Position numbers and translations under genes: made by a program. Shown in pieces: positions 15,405 through 24,198 of a DNA stretch of 64,000 nucleotides (the first letter of the stretch is position 1; each line of letters opens with the position of its first letter). The DNA comes from Cohnella sp. OV330 (GTDB lineage Bacteria; Bacillota; Bacilli; Paenibacillales; Paenibacillaceae): assembly GCF_900112065.1 (NCBI RefSeq), contig NZ_FOKE01000011.1, forward strand, positions 238,917-302,916. The letters are read 5' to 3'. A model generated the notes under the pieces. The model was not told the origin of the DNA. It did no database searches and was given only the letters and a program-made list of their open reading frames with translations.

Positions 15405-15602
15405 GTGAAACCCACGTCTCCCCATTGGTCGTTCGTAGACTTCGCGGCGCAGCTCGCCGATCTGAAGGACGACCGTTATCGCCAGCTGCTGGCGCTTACC
15501 ACGCTGATCGAAGTGCTGGTCGATAAAGGCATCGTCACCGCAGAGGAACTGCGCCTGAAGTCGGAAGAGATGGAAGAAGAGCTGGAACGCCATCTGCTCT
15601 GA
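15405..15602 (+). CDS. Small hypothetical protein, 65 aa, antisense to the walRK operon direction
   Basis: GTG at 15405 is preceded by AAGGAGG at 9-nt spacing. The 65-aa product is acidic and helical, ending in KSEEMEEELERHLL, a likely short coiled coil. It sits between walJ and htrC but on the opposite strand, its end only 5 bp from the walJ stop codon, so the two are convergent. It is divergent from htrC. I recognise no family. The strong ribosome site and coding-like composition support a real gene. Confidence 0.7.
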   Translation: MKPTSPHWSFVDFAAQLADLKDDRYRQLLALTTLIEVLVDKGIVTAEELRLKSEEMEEELERHLL

Positions 15603-15607
15603 CGGAC

Positions 15608-16414
15608 TTAGGCCTTCACCAGATCCCAAGCCGTAGGCCGGTCCGCATACGTATCGCACAAGGCGAACTCGTGCTTCTGGTAGAAAACGCCGTTATCTTC
15701 TAATACGGTATTCACCGTAAGCTTCGCTAAATCCATCAAATTGTGCTCCTGGCTCAAATGAGCGAGGTACACGCGTTTGGTGCGGCCTTCGGATACGAGC
15801 CGGCATAGCGTATCGCCGGCCGCTTCGTTCGACAGATGGCCCATGTCGCCGAGGATGCGGCGTTTGATATTCCAAGGATATCGGCCCATCCGGAGCATGT
15901 TGATATCGTGGTTGGCCTCCAGCACGAGTACGTCCGACTCCAGCAGTTGACTCATGACCTTGTCGCTGACATAGCCCAGATCGGTGGCCAGCGTCAGCTT
16001 TGCGCCGTCGGACCGGAAGCAATAGCCCACCGGCTCTTCCGCATCGTGCGAGATGGCGTACGATTCGATTCGCAGATCGAACAGCTCCATCACGCCGCCT
16101 GTGGGCAGCACCTTGCGTTGTTCGTCCGGCAGCTCGCCCACGTGCTTGTTCATAGCGCCCCACGTCTTCTCGTTCGCATAGACGGGGAGGCCGTATTTGC
16201 GGGCAAATGCGCCCAGTCCTTTAATATGGTCAGAATGCTCGTGCGTCACGAAGATGGCGTCCAGCTCGCTGCCCGACACCTCGCGCTCCTGCATGAGCGA
16301 TTCGATTTTTTTGCCGCTTAGACCGGCATCGATGAGCACCGTCGCCGCGCTTGAGGACACGACGGTCGCGTTGCCCGTCGATCCGCTGGACAGCACCGTG
16401 AAGCGAAGTCCCAT
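15608..16414 (-). CDS. walJ: MBL-fold metallohydrolase WalJ (YycJ)
   Basis: This 268-aa protein belongs to the metallo-beta-lactamase superfamily, with the metal-binding motif THEHSDHIKG (about 56-65), a further metal His in YAISHDAEEPVGY, and Asp in LATDLGY. YycJ homologues are DNase-like enzymes linked to coordinating cell division with replication and to the WalRK system. It follows yycI in the standard order walR-walK-yycH-yycI-walJ, separated by about 136 bp, in which I see no strong terminator. Confidence 0.93.
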   Translation of the reverse strand: MGLRFTVLSSGSTGNATVVSSSAATVLIDAGLSGKKIESLMQEREVSGSELDAIFVTHEHSDHIKGLGAFARKYGLPVYANEKTWGAMNKHVGELPDEQRKVLPTGGVMELFDLRIESYAISHDAEEPVGYCFRSDGAKLTLATDLGYVSDKVMSQLLESDVLVLEANHDINMLRMGRYPWNIKRRILGDMGHLSNEAAGDTLCRLVSEGRTKRVYLAHLSQEHNLMDLAKLTVNTVLEDNGVFYQKHEFALCDTYADRPTAWDLVKA

Positions 16415-16550
16415 AAGCTTTGTTTCCCTTCTCTCTTCTCTCCGGCAAGGCTATATGTCTCTCTAAGGATCTTTATAGTCGCGCACTCTATTTTATTCTA
16501 TCAGATTAGAGCCCTTCAGCGTTAATTACTTCATGTCGCGCTCGCGAATT

Positions 16551-17321
16551 TTACGGTACAGAGAGCGGTTCGAGCGAAGTTTCTTTGTCCGTGGAAACTT
16601 CGCCGCTGGCCGCGTTGACGTAAAATACGCCTCCGTCTTCAAGCAGGATACGCCAGGAAGGCGCGGCGACCTGCGTATCGGAGTTGAAGATGCCTTGCCC
16701 GTGATAACCGAGCTGCACTTCCTTGACGGCGGCGCCTGCCGGCAAGTACTTTTTGAGGATCAGGCTCGTGAGCGCCTGAGTCGCCGGCAGCACCTTCTGG
16801 TCCGGCCCGCCCTCGGACGGCAGCGTCTCGATCAGGTCCTGGCTGTATCCCTGAATTTTCTGCTCGCTGTAGTAGAGGATCAGCTTGGCGTCGAAGAGAG
16901 GCAGGCCCTCCACCGTGCGATTGAATGCGTACTCGCCTTCCCCGGCGCTGCCGTAATAATCGAATTGATATCTCGTTAGATCGGGAATGACTTCCCCCAG
17001 CGCCTGCTGCAGCTCCTTGTTGTTGAACACGATGCGCGTCTCCCGGGGCGGCTCGATCGCGATCCGCTGATCGCCTGCGGTACCGGCGGGCACCTGCTGC
17101 TTGTACGTGATATCGCGCAGGCTCGGCGTATCCGTCGGAATCTTGGCCTCGATGCGGATGTTCTTCTCCTGCATGATCTGCCTGGCCTCGGCGGGCAGGG
17201 AGGTCCAGTCGACCGTCGAGTCGATTCTCTCCCGCCACTCAAGCCAAAGCTGATAACCGAGCACGATGTTCAGCGCAAAAAAAGCGACGATGAGAACGGT
17301 CTTCGCTCTTCCCCAGTCCAC
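16551..17321 (-). CDS. yycI: WalRK regulator YycI
   Basis: The GTG at 17321 gives 256 aa starting (M)DWGRAKTVLIVAFFALNIVL, which matches the usual YycI N-terminus (a single membrane anchor right at the start). It is preceded by GGAGGGGGGAG. The longer ORF from 17408 would overlap yycH and prepend a 29-residue basic tail, so I reject it. The rest is an extracytoplasmic YycI domain. With YycH it senses the wall and modulates WalK through its membrane helix. The C-terminal part contains repeated YYGSAGEGEY/LILYYSEQ beta segments. Confidence 0.88.
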   Translation of the reverse strand: MDWGRAKTVLIVAFFALNIVLGYQLWLEWRERIDSTVDWTSLPAEARQIMQEKNIRIEAKIPTDTPSLRDITYKQQVPAGTAGDQRIAIEPPRETRIVFNNKELQQALGEVIPDLTRYQFDYYGSAGEGEYAFNRTVEGLPLFDAKLILYYSEQKIQGYSQDLIETLPSEGGPDQKVLPATQALTSLILKKYLPAGAAVKEVQLGYHGQGIFNSDTQVAAPSWRILLEDGGVFYVNAASGEVSTDKETSLEPLSVP

Positions 17322-17362
17322 CTTCGCTCCCCCCTCCTCGAAAATTTGCTTTGTCGTTCGGA

Positions 17363-18658
17363 TCAGACGGCGAAGCGAACTTCGCCGTCTGACGTGCGTA
17401 TCGCCCATACCGGCTCCAACACCAGTCTATCCTGCGCTAATGTCGTACGGTAAGCCGGGAATAGCGACTCGACCTGCTGCCCGCCTGCCGCTTGGCGGAC
17501 CTTAACCAACAGCTGGTTGCCCGAAATCAGGCTGTACGGCTGCGCAGCTCCGACCTTGTCCCCCAGTACGAGCAGGGACCGCTCATAAGAGCTGACGAAG
17601 CCTTGCTGCACGGCGAGCTGCATATAACCGAATCTAAACTCTCCTTCGGAGAGGAGCGGCACGTCGCCGTAATATTGCTGGAAGCGGATCGAAGGATCCG
17701 CGTCGTTCGACTCGTTCGAGCCGGGCGCCTGCGTCAGACGAAATGAGCCGTTCCAGCCGCCGTGCTGGTTGACGAACTGAACGGCCGAAGTGATGTTCTC
17801 GGCGGGATCGTCCCGCCCCTCGGCCCGCGCGACGGGGTCTTTGAAGGACAGCCAGCCGCCTCCTTGCTCCACCTTGAGTCCTCGCTTCGTGTCCGCATAG
17901 ATCTGCGCGCCGTCCTGACTGTCCTGGATCATGCGCGTCGTCGTCGGGTCGTTGAACAGATTGCGCTGCATCTGATCGGCCGTGTATTTGGTGAAGCTCA
18001 CCTCAAAGCGGCTCAGCGCGAGTGATCGGTCCGGCACGTACACGCCGTTGGCCCAGTAACTGAAAGGCTTCCAATACTGACCGAATCCGACGCTCTGTTC
18101 GACGTCCTGGGCGGTCAGGTCGACTTGGGCGGCTTCGTACACCTGGGTGCCTTCGGCGTTCAGGAAGAAGCTGCGCACCTCACCGCTGTCCGGACGGGCG
18201 AAGATCCAGATCCGGTCGACCGCTCCTTCGGCGAGGAGCGCTTCGCCGTCGATGCCTTTGAACGCACGCTGGAGCATCGAGAAGGGAATATCGCGCCCGA
18301 AGCGGATCTCGATGCCCTCGTCCTGCTTGCGCACCTGCTCCCAGTCGATCGCGCTCGCCTCGGCTCGCTGGAAGCCTTTGAACTCGCGGCTTGACAGCTT
18401 ATCCAGCACCATCCCGTAGAAGGTGTCGTGCGGATAGAAAACCGTATGCTTGTCCTGTCCCATATGAATGACGAGCGATTCGGGGAAGAGCAGGTTCTCG
18501 ACCTTCTCTTCGGGTCCCAGCTCTTCGGTCTTGACATAGTCCTGTTCGGTCTTCACCTGCGTCTCCAGGTTCGGCATGCTGTAGGCGAGAAAATAGCTCT
18601 GTACGAGACTGAGGACGACGAGCAGCGCGAGCGCGACGGATTTGACTTTATCGATCAA
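17363..18658 (-). CDS. yycH: WalK-associated regulator YycH
   Basis: The product is 431 aa: a short cytoplasmic start, one membrane helix (about 7-27, LALLVVLSLVQSYFLAYSMP) and a large extracytoplasmic YycH domain. In B. subtilis YycH and YycI form a complex with WalK and hold down its kinase activity; in S. aureus they activate it. Its start codon overlaps the walK stop by 4 bp, so it is translationally coupled. The order and lengths fit the family. Confidence 0.92.
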   Translation of the reverse strand: MIDKVKSVALALLVVLSLVQSYFLAYSMPNLETQVKTEQDYVKTEELGPEEKVENLLFPESLVIHMGQDKHTVFYPHDTFYGMVLDKLSSREFKGFQRAEASAIDWEQVRKQDEGIEIRFGRDIPFSMLQRAFKGIDGEALLAEGAVDRIWIFARPDSGEVRSFFLNAEGTQVYEAAQVDLTAQDVEQSVGFGQYWKPFSYWANGVYVPDRSLALSRFEVSFTKYTADQMQRNLFNDPTTTRMIQDSQDGAQIYADTKRGLKVEQGGGWLSFKDPVARAEGRDDPAENITSAVQFVNQHGGWNGSFRLTQAPGSNESNDADPSIRFQQYYGDVPLLSEGEFRFGYMQLAVQQGFVSSYERSLLVLGDKVGAAQPYSLISGNQLLVKVRQAAGGQQVESLFPAYRTTLAQDRLVLEPVWAIRTSDGEVRFAV

Positions 18659-20487
18659 GCGTACTCACTTCCTTCCTGCACCATCGGAAGCGTGACCGTC
18701 ACGGTCGTGCCGACCCCCGGCTCGGAATCGAGGAGAATGCTGCCGCCGTTGGCGCGGACGATTTCCCGGGCAATCGAGAGGCCGAGCCCCGTACCGCCCA
18801 TATTGCGCGAGCGCGCCTTGTCCACGCGGTAGAAACGGTCGAAAATATGCGCCAGATCCTTCTTCGGAATCCCGATGCCCGTGTCGCGCACGGAAACCGA
18901 GAGCTGACCCGACTCGGTCGGTCCCGCGGTCAAACGCACCGAACCGCCATCAAGGGTGTACTTGATCGCGTTGGACACGATGTTGTCGAGTACTTGGTCG
19001 ATGCCGTCGCGATCGATCCATACTTTGGCCAGGTTCGGATCGACCTCGACCTTGACCGTGATCGCCTTCTGCCGCAGCTGCAGCGAAAAGCGGTCGACGA
19101 CGTCTTCCATCATCTCGCCGACGTCGGTCATCTGGCGACGAAGCTGCGCCTGCTTGGAGTCGAAGCGCGACAGATGGAGCAGGTCGTTGACGAGGCGGAT
19201 CATGCGCTCCGTCTCGCTTCGGATGACGCCGACGAAGCGCTCCGCGAGCGGCGGCTCGGCGAGCGCGCCGTCGTCGAGCGCCTCGGTGTAGCTTTTAATC
19301 GTCGTGAGCGGCGTGCGCAGCTCGTGCGAGACGTTCGCGACGAACTCGCGCCGCGAGTTGTCGAGCTTCTCGGCCTCGGTGACGTCGTGAAGCACGGCGA
19401 TGACGCCGACCACGCCCTTATCTCTTCGGCGGATCGGCGTGAGCGACGCGCGGAATACAAGCTCTTCCTCGCTGACGGCCTGCATCCGGGAGATGAGGCG
19501 AGTCGACTCCTTGCCCTCGAGCGTGCCGGCGATAGCGGCCTTGTCGATGGCCAGGCATTCGGACAGCGTCATCCCTTCGATCGTCTCCTGCTCGAGCATC
19601 GCCCGGGCGCGTCGATTGGCGACGATGACCCGCCCGATCTCGTCCGTGGCGAGCACGCCGTCGTTCATGTTCGAGAGAATCGAGGAGAGCTTCTCGTTTT
19701 CCTCTTCGTTGATGGACAGCGCTTCGCTGAGCCGCTCGGTCATCTCGTTGAACGCCGCGCTGAGCTGTCCGATCTCGTCATTGCCCAAGATCGGCACCCG
19801 CTCGTCGAAGCGGCCTTCGGCTACGGCGGCGACCTGCAGCGTGAGCGCCTTGATCGGAGACGTAATCGTGCCCGACAACAAGATGCCGAGCACCGCCGTC
19901 AAGCCTAGCGCGAGCAGCATTCCCGAGACGAAGATACGGTTGATCCGCTCCACTGTATTGTACAGATCGGACATGGCGGCGACGACGTAGACGGCGCCGA
20001 TCACCCTGTCGCCGCTTAGAATCGGCTTGGCGATGACCTTTTTGCGGATATGATCCTCGTCGATCAGCTCGCCGGTATTGTCGCTGATGCCCTGAAGCGA
20101 GCGGCTCACGAGGAGCGACGTGTTTTTGCGTCCGATGTAGCTCTGGTGCGACTCTAGCGATGTCGAGAGCACGCGTCCGCTGGCGTCTAGCACCTGCGTC
20201 TCCGTGCCGTTCTGGCTGAAGAGGCTGCCCACCAGCTGATTGAGCGACTCGATGGCTTCGTCTGAGCGGTTGCCCTCGCTGTCCTGCTTGGCGAATTCGC
20301 CCGAGCCGAGCAGGACAGCGAGCAGCTGCGCCTGCCTATTGATATCCGAAGTGAAGCTATCGATGAGCGACTTCTTCATCGTGCTGATAAAGTAAACGCC
20401 GATCAGCTGCACCGCGATGAGAATGAGCAGAAGCACCATCATGATCAGCTTCGCCTGAATCGTGCGCAGCGGCGCGAACAGCTTCAT
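18655..20487 (-). CDS. walK: Sensor histidine kinase WalK (YycG)
   Basis: The product is 610 aa. Two membrane helices (about 13-33 and 180-205) flank an extracytoplasmic PAS-like domain. Next come HAMP (TSPIKALTLQVAAVAEGRFD), a PAS domain (about 260-370), HisKA with the phospho-acceptor His in VSHELRTPL, and HATPase_c with N box, DTGIGI and GTGLGL. It is the essential kinase that adjusts wall hydrolase expression to peptidoglycan synthesis. It overlaps walR and yycH by 4 bp on either side, so it is one tightly coupled operon. Confidence 0.96.
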   Translation of the reverse strand: MKLFAPLRTIQAKLIMMVLLLILIAVQLIGVYFISTMKKSLIDSFTSDINRQAQLLAVLLGSGEFAKQDSEGNRSDEAIESLNQLVGSLFSQNGTETQVLDASGRVLSTSLESHQSYIGRKNTSLLVSRSLQGISDNTGELIDEDHIRKKVIAKPILSGDRVIGAVYVVAAMSDLYNTVERINRIFVSGMLLALGLTAVLGILLSGTITSPIKALTLQVAAVAEGRFDERVPILGNDEIGQLSAAFNEMTERLSEALSINEEENEKLSSILSNMNDGVLATDEIGRVIVANRRARAMLEQETIEGMTLSECLAIDKAAIAGTLEGKESTRLISRMQAVSEEELVFRASLTPIRRRDKGVVGVIAVLHDVTEAEKLDNSRREFVANVSHELRTPLTTIKSYTEALDDGALAEPPLAERFVGVIRSETERMIRLVNDLLHLSRFDSKQAQLRRQMTDVGEMMEDVVDRFSLQLRQKAITVKVEVDPNLAKVWIDRDGIDQVLDNIVSNAIKYTLDGGSVRLTAGPTESGQLSVSVRDTGIGIPKKDLAHIFDRFYRVDKARSRNMGGTGLGLSIAREIVRANGGSILLDSEPGVGTTVTVTLPMVQEGSEYA

Positions 20488-21224
20488 CCCCCGTACCCGC
20501 CCGCCATCTTGGGACTGCGCATCAGATAGCCGAGACCTCTGCGAGTCATGATCAGCTCAGGCTTGCTTGGATCGTCCTCGAGCTTCTCTCTGAGCCGCCG
20601 GATCGTCACGTCCACCGTCCGCACGTCGCCGAAGTACTCGAAGCCCCAGACGGCCTGGAGCAGATGCTCCCGCGTCATGACCTTGCCGCTGTTGCGCGCT
20701 AGATAATGCACGAGCTCGAACTCGCGATGCGTCAGGTCCAGCGGCTGGCCGTTCTTGTAAACGACGTACATATCCGTATCGATAAAAAGATTGAACAGCT
20801 TGAGGCCCTGCCGCTCCGGCTCCGCCTCCTGCTCGGCGCCCCCGCGGGGCTCGTCCAGCTTGCGCTGGCGGCGCAGATGCGCCTTGACGCGCGCGAGCAG
20901 TTCTCGCGTGCCGAACGGCTTGGTGACGTAGTCGTCCGCGCCCAGCTCGAGACCCAGCACCTTGTCCAGCTCGGTATCCTTGGCCGTCAGCATGATGATC
21001 GGCGTCGACAGCCGGCTGCGAACCTCGCGGCAGACATCCATCCCGTCCTTGACCGGCAGCATCAGATCGAGGAGGATCAGGTCCGGATCGTGCTCGAACG
21101 CGAGCTGCACGGCCTCCCCGCCGTCGAAGGCGCAGATGACCTCGTAGCCCTCTTTTTCCAGGTTGAACTTCAATATATCGGCGATCGGCCGCTCGTCGTC
21201 CACGACCAGAATTTTGCCCGGCAT
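20484..21224 (-). CDS. walR: Response regulator WalR (YycF)
   Basis: This 246-aa OmpR-type regulator has a receiver domain with DDE at 9-11, phospho-acceptor Asp in LILLDLMLP (about residue 53) and Lys in TKPFGTRELL. It also has a winged-helix DNA-binding domain (FNLFIDTDMYVVYKNGQPLDLT to the C-terminal RRGLGYLM). It controls peptidoglycan hydrolase genes; the M23 peptidase gene immediately upstream is a plausible target. A linker with RGGAEQEAEPERQ makes it slightly longer than the 235-aa B. subtilis protein. Confidence 0.96.
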   Translation of the reverse strand: MPGKILVVDDERPIADILKFNLEKEGYEVICAFDGGEAVQLAFEHDPDLILLDLMLPVKDGMDVCREVRSRLSTPIIMLTAKDTELDKVLGLELGADDYVTKPFGTRELLARVKAHLRRQRKLDEPRGGAEQEAEPERQGLKLFNLFIDTDMYVVYKNGQPLDLTHREFELVHYLARNSGKVMTREHLLQAVWGFEYFGDVRTVDVTIRRLREKLEDDPSKPELIMTRRGLGYLMRSPKMAGGYGG

Positions 21225-21291
21225 GCGCTGGCCTCCGTATCCCTATCCCGCTTCCTCGGAACTTTATCGTCCGGCGGCTATGATTAGCCTT

Positions 21292-21320
21292 ATTTTAACA
21301 TACCCTAGGTTTCTGCCCAA
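21292..21320 (-). promoter_or_regulatory. Probable sigma-A promoter of the walRK operon
   Basis: The minus strand has TTGGGC (21320-21315), a 17-bp spacer and TAAAAT (21297-21292). It sits between the preceding gene's terminator and walR. Confidence 0.55.
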
Positions 21321-21325
21321 CAGAG

Positions 21326-21358
21326 AACGCCCTCCGAAAGCGCGTTTCGAAGGGCGTT
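21326..21358 (-). terminator. Hairpin terminator of the M23 peptidase gene
   Basis: A 14-bp stem (21326-21339 with 21345-21358) lies 16 bp past the stop codon. The U-tract (CTCTGTT) is poor, so some read-through into walRK is likely. Confidence 0.6.
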
Positions 21359-21373
21359 TGCATGGGTAAATGT

Positions 21374-22936
21374 TTACAAATAATCCGCAGGGTTCTTCAG
21401 CTTGCCGTTCAAGTAGACTTCGAAGTGCAGATGCGTACCGAAGGAATGACCTGTATTGCCCATCACGCCGATGGCTTCGCCCTGTTCGACGACTTGGCCG
21501 ACCTTGACGTTAATCTTGCTCAGATGACCGTACAGCGTCTTGTAGCCGTTGTTATGATTGATAATGATGGCGTTGCCGTAGCCGCTCATGCTGTCGTCCG
21601 CGAGCTCGACGACGCCGTTGTCCGCAGCCTTCACGCTGCTTGAACCGACCATGTCGAAGCCTTTGTGCAGCCTTCCCCATCGCTTGCCGTAGTAGCTCGT
21701 GATTCTGTGGCCCGCTACCGGCCAGATGAAGTTGCCCGAACCTTCGCTCGGCGTCACCTTCGTGCCCTTCAGCATGACGGTCGAGAGGGCAGGCGTCACC
21801 ACCTTGGTCGACACCTGCTCTTCTTCGATGACGAGCCCATTGCGCCGAAGCAGCTTATAGGTGACGATTCGCTTGCCGTCGGACCCGGGTCTGACGATCT
21901 TCGATATGCCTGCCTTGAGCTCGTCCGTCTGACGAATCTCGAGCGGCGCGTCGACCGCTTCCGTCTGCGTCACCGTTTCTTCCGAACGGACGTTCAGGAG
22001 CGGCTCTTGGACCGTCAGATTCAGCTGATCGCCGATCTTGATCTTGTCTTCTTCGATCCAAGGATTGTTCTGATAAATGAGATCCTCTGACACCTGCTGC
22101 TCGTCCGCGATGCAACCGATGCAATCGCCGGCCTTCACCGTATAGACGCGCTGCACGGTATGTCCCGCGATCAGCCGCTTGACGAGCGCTTCGTCGTCCT
22201 CGATCTGGCTGGCGTCGATCTCCGTCAGCTCCGCGATCGCGACCTTCTCCTCGAAAGTCGCGCTGTCGTCGGCCGCAGGCGCTTGCTCCTTCGCCTTGCC
22301 CGACGCGGCGGCTTGTCCGCTGCCTGCTGCCGGGAGCTCGTCGCCGGTCGCCGACGCCTGAGCGCTGAAGGAGAGCGACTGCACTTCCTTGGCGACCGGC
22401 TTCTTCGCGTTTTTCGCGGCCGCTGCTGCAGGCGCCGGCGCATAGTGCGCCTTGATCTGCTCCAGCACGCGCTCCGCCGTCTCTTTGTCCCGCACGACCG
22501 CGATCGCCTTGCCGTCGACCATCAGCTTGACGCCGGTCGGATGCGTCTTCAGCGCATCGCCGACCTGGGCGGCCACGGCCGCGTCGTCCAGCTTTTTGCC
22601 GTAGGCCTCGGCATCCTTGTAGGTGACCTGCCCTTCATCGAGCTCGTACAAAATATCGCCGCCCGCCTGGGCCAGCTGGGCTGCCTTCGCGGCGACGCTG
22701 CGCTCGATGGCGCTTCGGTCGCCGACGTCCCCGACATACTCGCCGCCGATCCATACTTCCGAATAAGACAACGTATGGGCCTCGATATGCTGCTTGACGA
22801 GTACCGTGCCTCCGCCTGCCGCGACGACCGCCGCGCATACGGCGATCGCGGTCTTGCGTCCCGCCCGGCGCTTGATCCAGACGGCCGCTCCCTTGACGGC
22901 TCCCGCAATTCGCTTGCTTCTGCTGCCGTTATTCAT
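21374..22936 (-). CDS. M23 peptidoglycan endopeptidase with LysM and G5 domains
   Basis: The product is 520 aa. After a basic N-terminus and one membrane helix (about 28-45) comes an extracytoplasmic region with a lysine/alanine-rich linker. A LysM repeat (YTVKAGDCIGCIADE through IKIGDQLNLTV, about 265-310) and a G5 domain (about 315-395) follow. The C-terminal M23 domain has metal ligands HKGFDM and HLHFE, and ends KLKNPADYL. It cleaves peptide cross-links in peptidoglycan and is anchored at the cell surface. The LysM contains a CIGC pair, unusual for LysM. It lies directly upstream of walRK. Confidence 0.92.
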   Translation of the reverse strand: MNNGSRSKRIAGAVKGAAVWIKRRAGRKTAIAVCAAVVAAGGGTVLVKQHIEAHTLSYSEVWIGGEYVGDVGDRSAIERSVAAKAAQLAQAGGDILYELDEGQVTYKDAEAYGKKLDDAAVAAQVGDALKTHPTGVKLMVDGKAIAVVRDKETAERVLEQIKAHYAPAPAAAAAKNAKKPVAKEVQSLSFSAQASATGDELPAAGSGQAAASGKAKEQAPAADDSATFEEKVAIAELTEIDASQIEDDEALVKRLIAGHTVQRVYTVKAGDCIGCIADEQQVSEDLIYQNNPWIEEDKIKIGDQLNLTVQEPLLNVRSEETVTQTEAVDAPLEIRQTDELKAGISKIVRPGSDGKRIVTYKLLRRNGLVIEEEQVSTKVVTPALSTVMLKGTKVTPSEGSGNFIWPVAGHRITSYYGKRWGRLHKGFDMVGSSSVKAADNGVVELADDSMSGYGNAIIINHNNGYKTLYGHLSKINVKVGQVVEQGEAIGVMGNTGHSFGTHLHFEVYLNGKLKNPADYL

Positions 22937-22998
22937 AGATAACTCCTTGATCGCTATGTAAGATGGATTGCCGCTTTACAAAAAGCGACATCTTCAAC

Positions 22999-23028
22999 AC
23001 TGTAGCATAGCGTCTATCGGGCTATCAA
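22999..23028 (-). promoter_or_regulatory. Probable sigma-A promoter of the M23 peptidase gene
   Basis: The minus strand has TTGATA (23028-23023), an 18-bp spacer and TACAGT (23004-22999), about 60 bp upstream of the start codon. I found no clear WalR box (paired TGTWAH). Confidence 0.5.
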
Positions 23029-23060
23029 TGAAACGGCGCTTAGAATTCTCTCATCTAAAA

Positions 23061-23828
23061 CTACTGCGCCTGCGGTACCTTCAGCGCCTCCATCATCGTC
23101 GCATACTCTTCGTCGCTCAATATGGGCTTCAGCAGCGCCTCCATCTGGGGCACCTCTTCGTCGGTCAAGCCATTGCGAATCAGCCCGGTCAGTTGGGCCA
23201 GCTGATCGCCTGTCAGCTTGCTGACGACGACGGAATAGATCTGCTGCTTCTCCTCGTCCGTGAGCCCGGATACCGCCGAGGCGCCTTCATCGCCGTTCCA
23301 CACGGGGACTGCCCCGTCGCCCTGCAAGCCGCCCTCGCCCGTCTCGCCCGGCGAACCTGCCGCTTGCCCGTTCGTCACCGATCCGCTCGGCTCCGGTCCC
23401 GGCTCGGGCGACGGCACGCTCTCCGCATCGCTGCCTGGCGTAGGCGTAGCCGCTCCGCTCCCGGCCGCCGCATCCGTATCCGGTGAGGGTGAGGCTGAGG
23501 CTGACGCGCTCTTCTCATCCTTTCCCGCTTCCGCATCGGCATCAGGTGACTCCGTCGCCTCCGGCGTGCCGACCGCCTGCTCGTCGGCGTCGCTTCCTGT
23601 TGAATCCTTCGTTTCCCCTTGCGCCGCGTTCTTCTCGCCGTCCGCTCCCCACAGCTTGCCCCACACGCCGCTCATCGCGAACGGCTGCTCATCCAGCGTA
23701 ATGCCGTAATCCGCCAGCGCCGTCTGCACGTAGCTCGTCACGATATATCCCGTCGTCCAGATGCTCAAGAAGCTGACGAGCAGCGCCGCTCCGATTAATT
23801 GACCCGCCCAGCCGATCCATTTCCACAT
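23061..23828 (-). CDS. Hypothetical membrane-anchored protein with low-complexity linker, 255 aa
   Basis: The start at 23828 (MWKWIGWAGQLIGAALLVSF) is chosen because GGAGGGCG precedes it and it begins with an amphipathic helix and one membrane segment; the ORF extends 21 residues further without support. A Ser/Asp/Glu/Pro/Gly-rich linker (about 75-170) carries many acidic residues. The C-terminus (about 185-250) is helical and contains two similar units, LTDEEKQQIYSVVVSKL and LTDEEVPQMEALLKPIL, each starting with TDEE/SDEE. It precedes the wall peptidase gene, with its own promoter between. I recognise no family. Confidence 0.65.
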   Translation of the reverse strand: MWKWIGWAGQLIGAALLVSFLSIWTTGYIVTSYVQTALADYGITLDEQPFAMSGVWGKLWGADGEKNAAQGETKDSTGSDADEQAVGTPEATESPDADAEAGKDEKSASASASPSPDTDAAAGSGAATPTPGSDAESVPSPEPGPEPSGSVTNGQAAGSPGETGEGGLQGDGAVPVWNGDEGASAVSGLTDEEKQQIYSVVVSKLTGDQLAQLTGLIRNGLTDEEVPQMEALLKPILSDEEYATMMEALKVPQAQ

Positions 23829-23925
23829 GATGCGCCCTCCTACTCTATGAAGTTCCATAGCATCAGTATGGGCAATCAGCAGGAATGACATTCCGTCCGG
23901 GATAAATAATGATAGCGTGGTGACG

Positions 23926-24042
23926 CGTTTGAACAGTATCCCTTTCGGTCAGGAATCGTCCTTTCGCAGCGTTTGAACGGTATCCCCTTCGGTCAGGAAT
24001 ATCGCCTTCTGCACGTTTTAACGATATCCCCTTCGATCAGAA
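23926..24042 (-). repeat. Three direct copies of the 29-bp repeat with 44-bp period (D1-D3)
   Basis: Copies are at 23926-23954, 23970-23998 and 24014-24042, all in minus orientation, spaced exactly 44 bp apart. D1 is the most diverged. The spacers (15 bp) are not similar to those of the C array. Confidence 0.93.
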
Positions 24043-24130
24043 ACTCAGGCAACTAGATCCGGCTTACGTCGGATTCGATGGATATCCGGATTTACAAAAA
24101 AAACCCCTCTGTCAGCAACGGAAGCCCGTA

Positions 24131-24159
24131 TCCTGACCGAAGGGGATATCCTTCAAACG
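24131..24159 (+). repeat. 29-bp dispersed repeat, single copy (D4), facing D1-D3
   Basis: TCCTGACCG, AAGGGGATATCCTTCAAACG in plus orientation. D3 and D4 form an inverted pair 88 bp apart, just past the end of the ABC permease gene. Confidence 0.92.
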
Positions 24160-24198
24160 GCGTAAAATGGCGATATAGCCCGTAATCGCAACCTAGTC

